A stretch of 64,000 nt of DNA from Streptomyces sp. V4I2 (GTDB lineage: Bacteria > Actinomycetota > Actinomycetes > Streptomycetales > Streptomycetaceae), in contig NZ_JAUSZM010000003.1 of assembly GCF_030817655.1 (NCBI RefSeq), positions 7,874,001-7,938,000 of the forward strand, read 5' to 3'. The notes beneath the pieces were generated by a model. That model did no database searches, was not told the DNA's origin, and was given only the letters and a program-made list of their open reading frames with translations. How positions within the stretch are numbered: position 1 is the first letter of the stretch; each line of letters opens with the position of its first letter. A program made the position numbers and the translations under genes. Below are positions 35,476-44,514 of the stretch, piece by piece.

Positions 35476-38400
35476 TCAGCGTGCGTTGAAGTATTTGGCT
35501 TCGGGGTGGTGGATGACGATGGCGTCGGTGGACTGTTCGGGGTGGAGCTGGAATTCCTCGGAGAGGTGGACGCCGATGCGTTCGGGTTTCAGCAGGTCGG
35601 CGATCTTGGCGCGGTCTTCGAGGTTGGGGCAGGCGCCGTAGCCGAGCGAGAAGCGGGCGCCGCGGTATTTGAGGGCGAACATGTCTTCCATGGCGTCGGG
35701 GTCCTGGCCGGCGAAGCCGAGTTCGGAGCGGACCCGGGCGTGCCAGTACTCGGCGAGGGCCTCGGCGAGCTGGACGGACAGGCCGTGCAGTTCGAGGTAG
35801 TCGCGGTAGGCGTTGGCCTCGAAGAGTGTCGCGGTCTGTTCGCCGATCCTGGAGCCGACGGTGACGACCTGCAGGCCGACCACGTCGGTTTCGCCGGATT
35901 CTTCGGGGCGGAAGAAGTCGGCCAGACACAGCCGGCGTCCGCGGCGCTGGCGGGGGAAGGTGAAGCGGGTGGTCTCGTTGCCCTGCTCGTCCAGCAGGAT
36001 CAGGTCGTCGTCCTTGGACACGCAGCGGTAGTAGCCGTAGACCACGGCCGCTTCGAGGAGGTTGTCCCGCTGCAGCTGGTCGAGCAGGCCGCGCAGCCGG
36101 GGCCGGCCCTCGGTCTCGACGAGTTCCTCATACGACGGTCCGTCGCCGGTGCGGGCCTGCTTCAGGCCCCACTGGCCCTTGAACAGGGCGCCCTCGTCGA
36201 GCCAGGCGGCGTATTCCTTGAGCTGGATGCCCTTGATGACGCGGCTGCCCCAGAACGGCGGGGCGGGAACCGGGTTGTCGACGGCGACGTCGGAGCGGAC
36301 CGCGCCCTCGGCGGGGCGTTCCTCGACCTCGACCGCGGCGGGGCGGACGCGGCGTTGTTTGAGTTCGGGCAGCTGGGCGCCGGGCACCCCGCGTTTGACG
36401 CCGATCAGGGCGTCCATCAGGCGCAGGCCCTCGAAGGCGTCCCGGGCGTAGCGGACTTCGCCCTGGTAGATGTCGTGCAGGTCCTGCTCGACGTACGCCC
36501 TCGTCAGCGCGGCGCCGCCGAGGATGACGGGGAAGTCGGCGGCCAGGCCGCGCTGGTTGAGCTCCTGCAGGTTCTCCTTCATGATCACCGTGGATTTGAC
36601 CAGCAGCCCGGACATGCCGATCACGTCCGCCCGGTGTTCCTCGGCGGCCTCCAGGATCGCCGAGACGGGCTGCTTGATCCCCAGGTTGACCACGTTGTAG
36701 CCGTTGTTGGACAGGATGATGTCGACGAGGTTCTTGCCGATGTCGTGGACGTCGCCGCGCACCGTGGCGAGCACGATGGTGCCCTTGCCGGCCTCGTCGC
36801 CCTCGACCTTTTCCATGTGCGGTTCCAGGTAGGCGACCGCGGTCTTCATCACCTCGGCGGACTGCAGCACGAACGGCAGCTGCATCTGCCCCGACCCGAA
36901 CAGCTCCCCGACCACCTTCATGCCGTCCAGCAGGGTCTCGTTGACGATGTCCAGCGCCGGACGCGTCTGCAGCGCCTCGTCGAGGTCGGCCTCCAGGCCG
37001 TTCTTCTCGCCGTCGATGATGCGCCGCTTGAGCCGCTCGTTGAGCGGCAGCGCGGCCAGCTCCTCGGCCCGCCCGGCCTTCAGCGACTTGGTGGTGGCGC
37101 CCTCGAAGAGGGCCATCAGCTTCTGCAGCGGGTCGTAGCCCTCGGCGCGCCGGTCGTAGATCAGGTCGAGGGCGGTGGTGACTTCCTCCTCGGTGAACCG
37201 GGCGATCGGGAGGATCTTCGATGCGTGGACGATCGCCGAGTCCAGGCCGGCCTTGACGCACTCGTCCAGGAACACGGAGTTGAGGAGCATCCGGGCGGCC
37301 GGGTTGAGGCCGAAGGAGATGTTCGACAGGCCGAGGGTGGTCTGCACCTCGGGGTGGCGGCGCTTGAGTTCGCGGATCGCCCCGATGGTGGCGACGCCGT
37401 CGCCGCGGGATTCCTCCTGGCCGGTGCAGATGGTGAAGGTCAGGGTGTCGATGAGGATGTCCGACTCGTGGATGCCCCAGTTCGTCGTCAGGTCGTCGAT
37501 GAGGCGTTCGGCGATGGCGACCTTGTGCTCGACGGTGCGGGCCTGGCCCTGTTCGTCGATGGTCAGCGCGATCAGTGCCGCGCCGTGTTCCCGGGCGAGT
37601 CGGGTGACCTTGGCGAAGCGGGAGTCGGGGCCGTCGCCGTCCTCGTAGTTGACCGAGTTGATCACCGCGCGTCCGCCGAGTTTTTCCAGTCCGGCCTCCA
37701 GGACGTCGACCTCGGTGGAGTCCAGCACGATCGGCAGCGTGGAGGCGGTCGCGAACCGGCCGGCCAGTTCCTCCATGTCCGCGACCCCGTTGCGGCCGAC
37801 GTAGTCCACGCACAGGTCGAGCATGTGGGCACCCTCGCGGATCTGCTCGCGGGCGATCTCCACACAGTCGTCCCAGCGGCCCTCCAGCATCGCCTCCCGG
37901 AACTTCCTCGACCCGTTCGCGTTCGTCCGCTCCCCGATCGCCATATACGCGGTGTCCTGACGGAACGGAACCGACTGATACAACGACGCCGCACCCGGCT
38001 CCGGACGCGGATCACGCGCGGTCGGAGTCAGGTCACGCACCCGCTCCACCACCTGACGCAGATGCTCCGGCGTCGTACCGCAGCAGCCGCCGACCAGGGA
38101 CAGGCCGTACTCCCGGACGAAGGTCTCCTGGGCGTCGGCCAGTTCCGGGGCGGTGAGCGGGTAGTGGGCGCCGTCCTTGCCGAGGACGGGGAGGCCCGCG
38201 TTCGGCATGCAGGACAGGGGAATGCGGGAGTGGCGGGACAGATAGCGCAGGTGCTCGCTCATCTCGGCGGGGCCGGTGGCGCAGTTGAGGCCGATCATGT
38301 CGATGCCCAGCGGCTCCAGCGCGGTCAGCGCCGCGCCGATCTCCGAACCCAGCAGCATCGTCCCGGTCGTCTCGACGGTCACCGAGACGATCAGCGGGCG

Positions 38401-38994
38401 GTCCTCGCCCAGGGCGTCGAGGGCGCGGCGGGCGCCCAGGACGGCGGCCTTGGTCTGGAGCAGGTCCTGCGTGGTCTCGACGAGCAGCGCGTCGGCGCCG
38501 CCCGCGATCATGCCCTCGGCGTTCTGCTGGTAGGCGTCGCGCAGCACCTTGTACGGGGCATGTCCCAGCGTCGGCAGTTTGGTACCCGGCCCCATCGAGC
38601 CCAGCACCCAGCGCTGCTGCCCGGTCGAGGCGGTGAATTCGTCGGCCACCTCGCGGGCGATGCGGGCACCCGACTCGGACAGTTCGTACACGCGGTCGGC
38701 GATGTCGTACTCGCCGAGGGCGGCGTGGTTGGCGCCGAAGGTGTTGGTCTCGACGCAGTCGACGCCCACGGCGAAGTACGCCTCGTGGACGGAGCGCACG
38801 ATGTCGGGGCGGGTCAGGTTCAGGATCTCGTTGCAGCCCTCGAGGTTCTCGAAGTCCTCCAGCGTGGGGTCCTGCGCCTGGAGCATGGTGCCCATCGCTC
38901 CGTCGGCCACCACCACACGGGAGGCGAGCGCGTCTCGAAGCGCGGACACACGAGTCCGGCTGTCGGCGGAAGGGGTCGGCGGCACAGAGGCCAT
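35476..38994 (-). CDS. metH: Cobalamin-dependent methionine synthase
   Basis: This 1172-residue modular enzyme transfers a methyl group from methyltetrahydrofolate to homocysteine via cobalamin. The order is: homocysteine-binding domain with zinc ligands (LNCATG near residue 240, VGGCCGTTPEHLR near 308); pterin domain (RTNANGSRKFREAMLEGRW onward); cobalamin cap and Rossmann domains with GDVHDIGKN, the B12 His motif, near residue 760; and the C-terminal S-adenosylmethionine reactivation domain, containing YGACPNLEDRAKI. ATG 38994 has AAGGAG upstream. The gene is a single unit, and I saw no cobalamin riboswitch in the upstream 200 bp. Confidence 0.97.
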   Translation of the reverse strand: MASVPPTPSADSRTRVSALRDALASRVVVADGAMGTMLQAQDPTLEDFENLEGCNEILNLTRPDIVRSVHEAYFAVGVDCVETNTFGANHAALGEYDIADRVYELSESGARIAREVADEFTASTGQQRWVLGSMGPGTKLPTLGHAPYKVLRDAYQQNAEGMIAGGADALLVETTQDLLQTKAAVLGARRALDALGEDRPLIVSVTVETTGTMLLGSEIGAALTALEPLGIDMIGLNCATGPAEMSEHLRYLSRHSRIPLSCMPNAGLPVLGKDGAHYPLTAPELADAQETFVREYGLSLVGGCCGTTPEHLRQVVERVRDLTPTARDPRPEPGAASLYQSVPFRQDTAYMAIGERTNANGSRKFREAMLEGRWDDCVEIAREQIREGAHMLDLCVDYVGRNGVADMEELAGRFATASTLPIVLDSTEVDVLEAGLEKLGGRAVINSVNYEDGDGPDSRFAKVTRLAREHGAALIALTIDEQGQARTVEHKVAIAERLIDDLTTNWGIHESDILIDTLTFTICTGQEESRGDGVATIGAIRELKRRHPEVQTTLGLSNISFGLNPAARMLLNSVFLDECVKAGLDSAIVHASKILPIARFTEEEVTTALDLIYDRRAEGYDPLQKLMALFEGATTKSLKAGRAEELAALPLNERLKRRIIDGEKNGLEADLDEALQTRPALDIVNETLLDGMKVVGELFGSGQMQLPFVLQSAEVMKTAVAYLEPHMEKVEGDEAGKGTIVLATVRGDVHDIGKNLVDIILSNNGYNVVNLGIKQPVSAILEAAEEHRADVIGMSGLLVKSTVIMKENLQELNQRGLAADFPVILGGAALTRAYVEQDLHDIYQGEVRYARDAFEGLRLMDALIGVKRGVPGAQLPELKQRRVRPAAVEVEERPAEGAVRSDVAVDNPVPAPPFWGSRVIKGIQLKEYAAWLDEGALFKGQWGLKQARTGDGPSYEELVETEGRPRLRGLLDQLQRDNLLEAAVVYGYYRCVSKDDDLILLDEQGNETTRFTFPRQRRGRRLCLADFFRPEESGETDVVGLQVVTVGSRIGEQTATLFEANAYRDYLELHGLSVQLAEALAEYWHARVRSELGFAGQDPDAMEDMFALKYRGARFSLGYGACPNLEDRAKIADLLKPERIGVHLSEEFQLHPEQSTDAIVIHHPEAKYFNAR

Positions 38995-39104
38995 GAAAGG
39001 GCTCCTTCGGGTGCGACGGCTGTCGGCTTAGCTGCCGGGGACGGCGTGCTCGGTGCAACGGTACTCGCCACCCCAATCGGTGTCGCCAAGGAGATCCGAG
39101 GCGA

Positions 39105-39200
39105 TCAACGACGGCTGATGCGCCTGACGCTGATGAGGGTGAGGACGCCGAGGCCGAAGAGGGTGCCGGCGGCGCCGATCAGTTCTGCGGTCGTGTGCAT
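39105..39200 (-). CDS. 31-residue single-pass membrane peptide
   Basis: This tiny ORF reads MHTTAELIGAAGTLFGLGVL followed by TLISVRRISRR and stops at 39105. It has a good GGAGG ribosome-binding site 5 nt before the ATG at 39200. A hydrophobic helix of about 20 residues is followed by a basic end, fitting an inner-membrane peptide with the C-terminus in the cytoplasm. It lies between metH and the divergent kimA-like gene, 110 bp upstream of metH on the same strand. No family is recognised. KdpF, a small subunit of another potassium transporter, has similar size but a different sequence. Confidence 0.65.
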   Translation of the reverse strand: MHTTAELIGAAGTLFGLGVLTLISVRRISRR

Positions 39201-39394
39201 GGAACCTCCAGCGGGCGGCAGTGGCCGGGCGAACAGTCGGGGACGGTCGGGAATTAGTCATATAGGCACGAGGACCTCGCGGGCCGCGGAATCCGCAGCC
39301 GGACCGTTCCCGATTTCACCCGGAGAGCAGACAGGTCGCGGAAGTGGGGTGGCGGGTGGGCGGTCCCGCGTTCGAACGCCTACGATCCTCTGTT

Positions 39395-41443
39395 GTGTCC
39401 AAACTGACCGACGTGCCCAAACGCATCCTGATCGGGCGCGCACTGCGCAGTGATCGGCTCGGCGAAACGCTCCTGCCGAAGCGCATCGCTCTTCCCGTCT
39501 TCGCCTCCGACCCGCTGTCCTCCGTGGCGTACGCGCCCGGAGAGGTGCTGCTGGTCCTTTCGATCGCGGGCGTGTCGGCGTACCACTTCAGCCCCTGGAT
39601 CGCCGTCGCGGTCGTCGTGCTGATGTTCACGGTGGTCGCCTCCTATCGGCAGAACGTGCACGCCTACCCGAGCGGCGGCGGCGACTACGAGGTGGCCAAC
39701 ACCAACCTCGGCCCCAAGGCGGGCCTCACCGTCGCCAGCGCCCTGCTCGTCGACTACGTTCTCACCGTCGCCGTCTCCATCTCCTCCGGCATCGAGAACC
39801 TCGGCTCCGCGGTGCCCTTCGTGGTCGAGCACAAGGTGCTCTGCGCGATCGCCGTGATCGTGCTGCTGACCCTGATGAATCTGCGCGGGGTCAGGGAGTC
39901 GGGCTCGCTGTTCGCGATTCCGACGTACGTCTTCGTGGCGGGCGTCTTCATCATGATCGCGTGGGGTGCGTTCCGCGGGCTGGTCCTCGACGAGACCCTG
40001 CGGGCGCCGACGGCCGACTACGAGATCAAGCCGGAGCACCAGGGCCTGGCGGGCTTCGCCCTGGTCTTCCTGCTGCTGCGCGCCTTCTCCTCCGGCTGTG
40101 CGGCGCTCACCGGCGTCGAGGCGATCTCCAACGGCGTCCCGGCCTTTCGAAAGCCCAAGTCCAAGAACGCGGCGAGCACGCTGGCGGCGATGGGCCTGCT
40201 CGCCGTCACCATGTTCTGCGGCATCATCGCTCTGGCGTCGGTGACCAAGGTCCGCATGGCCGAGAACCCGGCCGTCGACCTGGTCCACAACGGTGTCGCG
40301 CTCGGCTCCGACTACGTCCAGAACCCGGTGATCTCGCAGGTCGCCGAGGCCGTCTTCGGCAAGGGCAGCTTCCTGTTCATCGTGCTCGCCGCGGCCACCG
40401 CGCTGGTGCTGTTCCTGGCGGCGAACACCGCGTACAACGGCTTCCCGCTGCTCGGTTCGATCCTCGCCCAGGACCGCTACCTGCCCCGCCAGCTGCACAC
40501 CCGCGGCGACCGGCTCGCCTTCTCCAACGGCATCGTGCTGCTCGCCGGCGCGGCCGGACTCCTCGTGTGGATCTACGGCGCCGACTCGACCCGGCTGATC
40601 CAGCTCTACATCGTCGGCGTGTTCGTGTCCTTCACGCTCAGCCAGACCGGCATGGTCCGCCACTGGAACCGCCACCTGGCCGCGGAGAAGGACCAGGCCA
40701 AGCGCCGCCACATGGTCCGCTCCCGCGCGATCAACACCTTCGGTGCCTTCTTCACGGGCCTGGTGCTGGTCGTCGTCCTGGTCACCAAGTTCACGCACGG
40801 CGCCTGGGTCGCGCTCCTCGGCATGATGATCTTCTACGCGACGATGACGGCCATCCGTAGGCACTACGACCGCGTGGCCGAGGAGATCGCGGCCCCCGAG
40901 GGCCCGAGCGACGACAGCGTACGGCCGTCCCGCGTGCACTCGGTCGTGCTGATCTCGAAGATCCACCGGCCAACGCTGCGGGCGCTGGCGTACGCCAAGC
41001 TGATGCGCTCGGACACCCTGGAGGCGCTCAGCGTCAACGTCGACCCGGCCGAGACCAAGGCGCTGCGCGAGGAGTGGGAGCGGCGTGGGATCGCCGTACC
41101 GCTGAAGGTGCTCGACTCGCCGTACCGCGAGATCACGCGGCCGGTCATCGAGTACGTCAAGAGCCTGCGCAAGGAGTCACCGCGCGACGTGGTCTCCGTG
41201 ATCATCCCCGAGTACGTGGTCGGCCACTGGTACGAGCAGTTGCTGCACAACCAGAGTGCGCTCCGATTGAAGGGCCGTCTGCTGTTCACGCCCGGCGTCA
41301 TGGTGACCTCGGTGCCCTATCAGTTGCAGTCCTCCGAGGTGGCGCGGAAGCGGGCCCGCAAGCGGCAGGAGTGGAACGCACCCGGCTCGGTGCGGCGCGG
41401 GCCCGCCCAGGAGAGGGCGAAGGAGTCGTCGACACCGACGTAG
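39395..41443 (+). CDS. kimA: KimA-type potassium importer (APC superfamily)
   Basis: This 682-residue membrane protein has about 12 transmembrane segments in residues 25-480 and a cytoplasmic C-terminal domain. It shares with Bacillus KimA the blocks SSVAYAPGEVLLVL, DYVLTVAVSISSG, AFSSGCAALTGVEAISN, GDRLAFSNGI and, in the C-terminal domain, HNQSALRLKGRLLF, so high-affinity potassium uptake is more likely than amino-acid transport. In Bacillus, KimA is inhibited by c-di-AMP. GTG 39395 is preferred, with TACGAT (39381-39386) only 8 nt upstream. It lies near two TrkA proteins, as in mycobacteria (Rv2690c next to ceoBC). Confidence 0.88.
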   Translation: MSKLTDVPKRILIGRALRSDRLGETLLPKRIALPVFASDPLSSVAYAPGEVLLVLSIAGVSAYHFSPWIAVAVVVLMFTVVASYRQNVHAYPSGGGDYEVANTNLGPKAGLTVASALLVDYVLTVAVSISSGIENLGSAVPFVVEHKVLCAIAVIVLLTLMNLRGVRESGSLFAIPTYVFVAGVFIMIAWGAFRGLVLDETLRAPTADYEIKPEHQGLAGFALVFLLLRAFSSGCAALTGVEAISNGVPAFRKPKSKNAASTLAAMGLLAVTMFCGIIALASVTKVRMAENPAVDLVHNGVALGSDYVQNPVISQVAEAVFGKGSFLFIVLAAATALVLFLAANTAYNGFPLLGSILAQDRYLPRQLHTRGDRLAFSNGIVLLAGAAGLLVWIYGADSTRLIQLYIVGVFVSFTLSQTGMVRHWNRHLAAEKDQAKRRHMVRSRAINTFGAFFTGLVLVVVLVTKFTHGAWVALLGMMIFYATMTAIRRHYDRVAEEIAAPEGPSDDSVRPSRVHSVVLISKIHRPTLRALAYAKLMRSDTLEALSVNVDPAETKALREEWERRGIAVPLKVLDSPYREITRPVIEYVKSLRKESPRDVVSVIIPEYVVGHWYEQLLHNQSALRLKGRLLFTPGVMVTSVPYQLQSSEVARKRARKRQEWNAPGSVRRGPAQERAKESSTPT

Positions 41444-41500
41444 ACTGGTGGGCTGTTGTCCCGCAGTCACACCCCCTTACGCATCTGGAGTCACCCCGCC

Positions 41501-42853
41501 ATGCAGGCAGAACCGAACAAACCGCAGGCGGAGTCGCAGGCGCGGTCGCTCGTGGGGGAGGAGTACGAGGTCGAGGTCGGCCCCGTCGCCCACGGCGGGC
41601 ACTGCATCGCCCGTACCGACGAGGGCCAGGTGCTGTTCGTCCGGCACACGCTGCCCGGTGAGCGGGTCGTGGCCCGGGTCACCGACGGCGAGGAGGGTGC
41701 CCGGTTCCTGCGCGCGGACGCGGTGTCGGTCCTGTCCGCGTCCAAGGACCGCATCGAGGCGCCCTGCCCCTACGCCGGCCCCGGCCGCTGCGGCGGCTGC
41801 GACTGGCAGCACGCCAAGCCGGGCGCGCAGCGCCGCCTCAAGGGCGAGGTCGTCGCCGAGCAGCTGCAGCGGCTCGCCGGGCTCACGCCGGAGGAGGCGG
41901 GCTGGGACGGCACGGTGCTGCCGGCCGAGGGCGACAAGCTTCCGGCGGGCCAGGTGCCGCAGTGGCGCACGCGCGTGCAGTACGCGGTGACCCCCGAGGG
42001 CCAGGCGGGCCTGCGCCGGCACCGCTCGCACGAGGTGGAGCCGATCGACCACTGCATGATCGCCGCCGAGGGCGTCAGCGAGCTGGGCATCGAGAAGCGC
42101 GACTGGACGGGCATGGAGTCCGTCGAGGCGATCGCGGCGACGGGTTCCCAGGACCGCCAGGTGATTCTCACGCCGCGACCGGGTGCCCGTCTGCCCCTGG
42201 TCGAGCTGGACAAGCCGGTCTCGGTGATGCGGGTCGAGGAGAAGGACGGCGGCGTCCACCGCGTCCACGGCCGCGCCTTCGTCCGCGAGCGCGCGGACGG
42301 CCGTACCCACCGCGTCGGCAGCGGAGGCTTCTGGCAGGTCCACCCGAAGGCCGCGGACACCCTCGTCACGGCCGTCATGCAGGGCCTGCTGCCTCGCAAG
42401 GGCGAGATGGCGCTGGACCTGTACTGCGGTGTGGGGCTGTTCGCGGGGGCGTTGGCCGACCGCCTCGGCGACCAGGGTGCGGTCCTCGGCATCGAGTCCG
42501 GCAAGCGCGCGGTCGAGGACGCCCGGCACAACCTCGCCGCCTTCGACCGGGTGCGCATCGAACAGGGCAAGGTCGAGGCCGTGCTGCCGCGCACCGGCAT
42601 CACCGAGGTCGACCTCGTCGTCCTGGACCCCCCGCGGGCGGGCGCCGGCCGCAGGACGGTCGCACACATCGCGTCGCTCGACCCGCGCCGCATCGCCTAC
42701 GTCGCCTGCGATCCGGCGGCGTTGGCGCGGGACCTTGGGTACTTCCGGGACGGGGGGTATCGGGTGCGGACGTTGCGGGTGTTCGATCTGTTTCCGATGA
42801 CGCATCACATGGAGTGCGTGGCGATTCTGGAGCCTGCTGCGAAGGGGCTCTGA
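41501..42853 (+). CDS. TRAM-domain, TrmA/RumA-class RNA (uracil-C5) methyltransferase
   Basis: This 450-residue S-adenosylmethionine-dependent methyltransferase likely makes 5-methyluridine in 23S rRNA or tRNA. An N-terminal TRAM domain (residues about 18-75) is followed by an iron-sulfur-type Cys cluster, CPYAGPGRCGGCDW, a central RNA-binding part, and the methyltransferase domain with LDLYCGVGLFAG, LDPPRAGAG and the catalytic Cys in YVACDPAAL. The ATG at 41501 has GGAG about 11 nt upstream. It is the Rv2689c counterpart and lies downstream of kimA. Its last 62 bp are repeated 9.8 kb downstream (52577-52638), indicating use as an integration site. Confidence 0.93.
   Translation: MQAEPNKPQAESQARSLVGEEYEVEVGPVAHGGHCIARTDEGQVLFVRHTLPGERVVARVTDGEEGARFLRADAVSVLSASKDRIEAPCPYAGPGRCGGCDWQHAKPGAQRRLKGEVVAEQLQRLAGLTPEEAGWDGTVLPAEGDKLPAGQVPQWRTRVQYAVTPEGQAGLRRHRSHEVEPIDHCMIAAEGVSELGIEKRDWTGMESVEAIAATGSQDRQVILTPRPGARLPLVELDKPVSVMRVEEKDGGVHRVHGRAFVRERADGRTHRVGSGGFWQVHPKAADTLVTAVMQGLLPRKGEMALDLYCGVGLFAGALADRLGDQGAVLGIESGKRAVEDARHNLAAFDRVRIEQGKVEAVLPRTGITEVDLVVLDPPRAGAGRRTVAHIASLDPRRIAYVACDPAALARDLGYFRDGGYRVRTLRVFDLFPMTHHMECVAILEPAAKGL
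42792..42853 (+). repeat. attL-like direct repeat (3' end of the RNA methyltransferase gene)
   Basis: This 62-bp segment matches 52577-52638 at 57 of 62 positions; 28 bp in the middle (ACATGGAGTGCG...CTGGAGCC) are identical. Four of the five differences are silent third-position changes and one turns His to Tyr, which shows the other copy came from a related gene rather than from recent slippage. Confidence 0.85.
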
Positions 42854-43135
42854 CCTGCATCTTTTGAGGAATGACTGTCGGTTCGACCTGTTTCCGGTGG
42901 TCGTAACAGGTGGACGTGGGGAACGGTGCCTGAGCCGCGGTTTCCGGTGCTCCGGTGGCGGTTTGCGCGCGGGCTGCAGCGATTCCAGACGGACGGATGA
43001 CGCACGTTCTGATGGGGCTTTTGTCCACTTCCTGTGGTCGCGTAAGCAGGGGGACCGTTGATCTCCGCCTGATGCCGGTTGAGTTCGCCCGAAAATCGCC
43101 AGGCTGGACGGTGCTGTGGTCGACAGTTCTTCGCC

Positions 43136-43362
43136 GTGGACGAAGTGCTGTCACAGCTGGATGGGCTGCTGTTCTCTTCGGTCGAGTGCGTATTGGTGGA
43201 GTCGGTCGAGGTGACCGACACGGTCGTCCGGATCGAGGCTCGTACGACCGCAGGGCGGGGCGGCCTGCCCGGGGTGCGGATGCTGGTCGGGGCGAATACA
43301 TGGCTCCTACCTGCGGTTTCCGCGTGACCTGCCGACAGCGGGCAAGTTCGTGGTGGTGTCGA
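43136..43362 (+). pseudogene. ISL3-family transposase, N-terminal relic
   Basis: A GTG-started frame (VDEVLSQLDGLLFSSVEC, ESVEVTDTVVRIEARTTAGR) shifts by one base in a G run near 43256. It continues as AACPGCGCWSGRIHGSYLRF then PRDLPTAGKFVVVS, after which the element is cut off. This matches the N-terminal zinc-finger region of ISL3 transposases. The catalytic domain is absent. Confidence 0.8.
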
Positions 43363-43374
43363 ACAGCGGGTGGC

Positions 43375-44382
43375 TCATGGGCGTGCCACGGCGGCCCCGG
43401 CAGGGATGCCCGGCACCCCCGGGCTGCCGGGGAGGGGTGTTCGGGCGGGGCGTTCGGCGAGAACGTCGAGGATGTTGTCGACCGCCAGGTCGACCATGGC
43501 GGCACGGGTGGCCTCGGTGGCCGACCCGATGTGGGGCAGTGTGACGACGTGCGGCTCCGCCACCAGCGGCGACAACTGCGTTCCCATCGGTTCGCGTTCG
43601 AAGACGTCGAGCCCGGCGGAGTGCAGTCGTCCCTCCCGGACGGCATGGAGCAGGGCCTCCTCGTCGACGACACCGCCGCGGGAGGTGCTGACCAGTGTGG
43701 CTGTGGGCTTCATCGCGGCCAGTTCGTGGACGGAGATCAGGTGCCGCGTCTCCTCGGTGAGCGGCACGTGCAGCGACACGATGTCGGACTCGGCCAGCAG
43801 CGTGGTCAGATCCACCGAGCTCGACAGGTCGTCGTCGGGTGCGTAGGGGTCGTGGTGGAGGACGCGCATGCCGAACCCGTGGGCCCGGCGGGCCACCGCG
43901 CGGCCGATCTGACCGTAGCCGATCAGGCCGAGGGTGGCTCCGTGGATGTCCAGACCGAGGTAGTCGTGCATTCGGAACAGACCCCAGGAGCCTGACGCGA
44001 GGCTCGCTCCGGCGGCCCCGAGCCGACGGCGGGCGGAGAGGGTCAGGGCGAAGGCGAGGTCGGCGGTGGTCTCCGCGAGCACGCGGGGGGTGTGGGTGAC
44101 GACGATGCCGCGCTCGGCGGCGGCTGCCCGGTCGACGTTGTCGAAACCCATGCTGGCCAGCGATATGACCCGCAGCGAGGGGCCCGCCGCGTCCATCAGG
44201 GCGCCGTCCACCGGATCGTTACCCAGGGCCAGCATGCCACTCACCCCGGAGGCGAGCGCGGCGAGGTCGGCGGGGCCGGGCTTCCCTGTCCCGGGCCAGG
44301 CCACCACGTCCGCCGCCCCGGACAGGCGTTCCAGGCCGCGGCCGGGCAGTTTTTCACGGGTGGTGAGGACACGCTTTTTCAT
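43375..44382 (-). CDS. D-2-hydroxyacid dehydrogenase (glyoxylate/hydroxypyruvate reductase type)
   Basis: This 335-residue NAD(P)-dependent dehydrogenase has the Rossmann motif LGLIGYGQIGRAVA, the catalytic Arg in VSTSRGGVVDEE, Glu in DVFEREP and His in LPHIGSATEATR. It reduces 2-oxo acids such as glyoxylate, hydroxypyruvate or pyruvate to D-hydroxy acids. The start follows GGAG at 8 nt. It is the leftmost complete island gene, next to the LysR gene. It would fit as the sink for a small 2-oxo acid produced by the aldolase at the right end of the island. Confidence 0.9.
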   Translation of the reverse strand: MKKRVLTTREKLPGRGLERLSGAADVVAWPGTGKPGPADLAALASGVSGMLALGNDPVDGALMDAAGPSLRVISLASMGFDNVDRAAAAERGIVVTHTPRVLAETTADLAFALTLSARRRLGAAGASLASGSWGLFRMHDYLGLDIHGATLGLIGYGQIGRAVARRAHGFGMRVLHHDPYAPDDDLSSSVDLTTLLAESDIVSLHVPLTEETRHLISVHELAAMKPTATLVSTSRGGVVDEEALLHAVREGRLHSAGLDVFEREPMGTQLSPLVAEPHVVTLPHIGSATEATRAAMVDLAVDNILDVLAERPARTPLPGSPGVPGIPAGAAVARP

Positions 44383-44514
44383 TTATGTCTCCAGTGACGA
44401 GCCGTGCGTTTTCGACCGGCAGCCGGTTTCGAAAGAAGTGGGATTGAAAGAAGCTGGCTCTCAAAAACGCTAGCCGGGACGGTCACCGGAAACAAATAAC
44501 GGATTCGTGTGACG

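Noticed and set aside
39001..39394. Cobalamin riboswitch upstream of metH
   Set aside because: I found none of the conserved B12-box or core blocks; the region instead holds the 31-residue ORF.
35305..39453. A 1382-codon plus-strand open frame opposite metH
   Set aside because: It is the antisense frame of metH, without any ribosome-binding site or domain; metH has complete domains.
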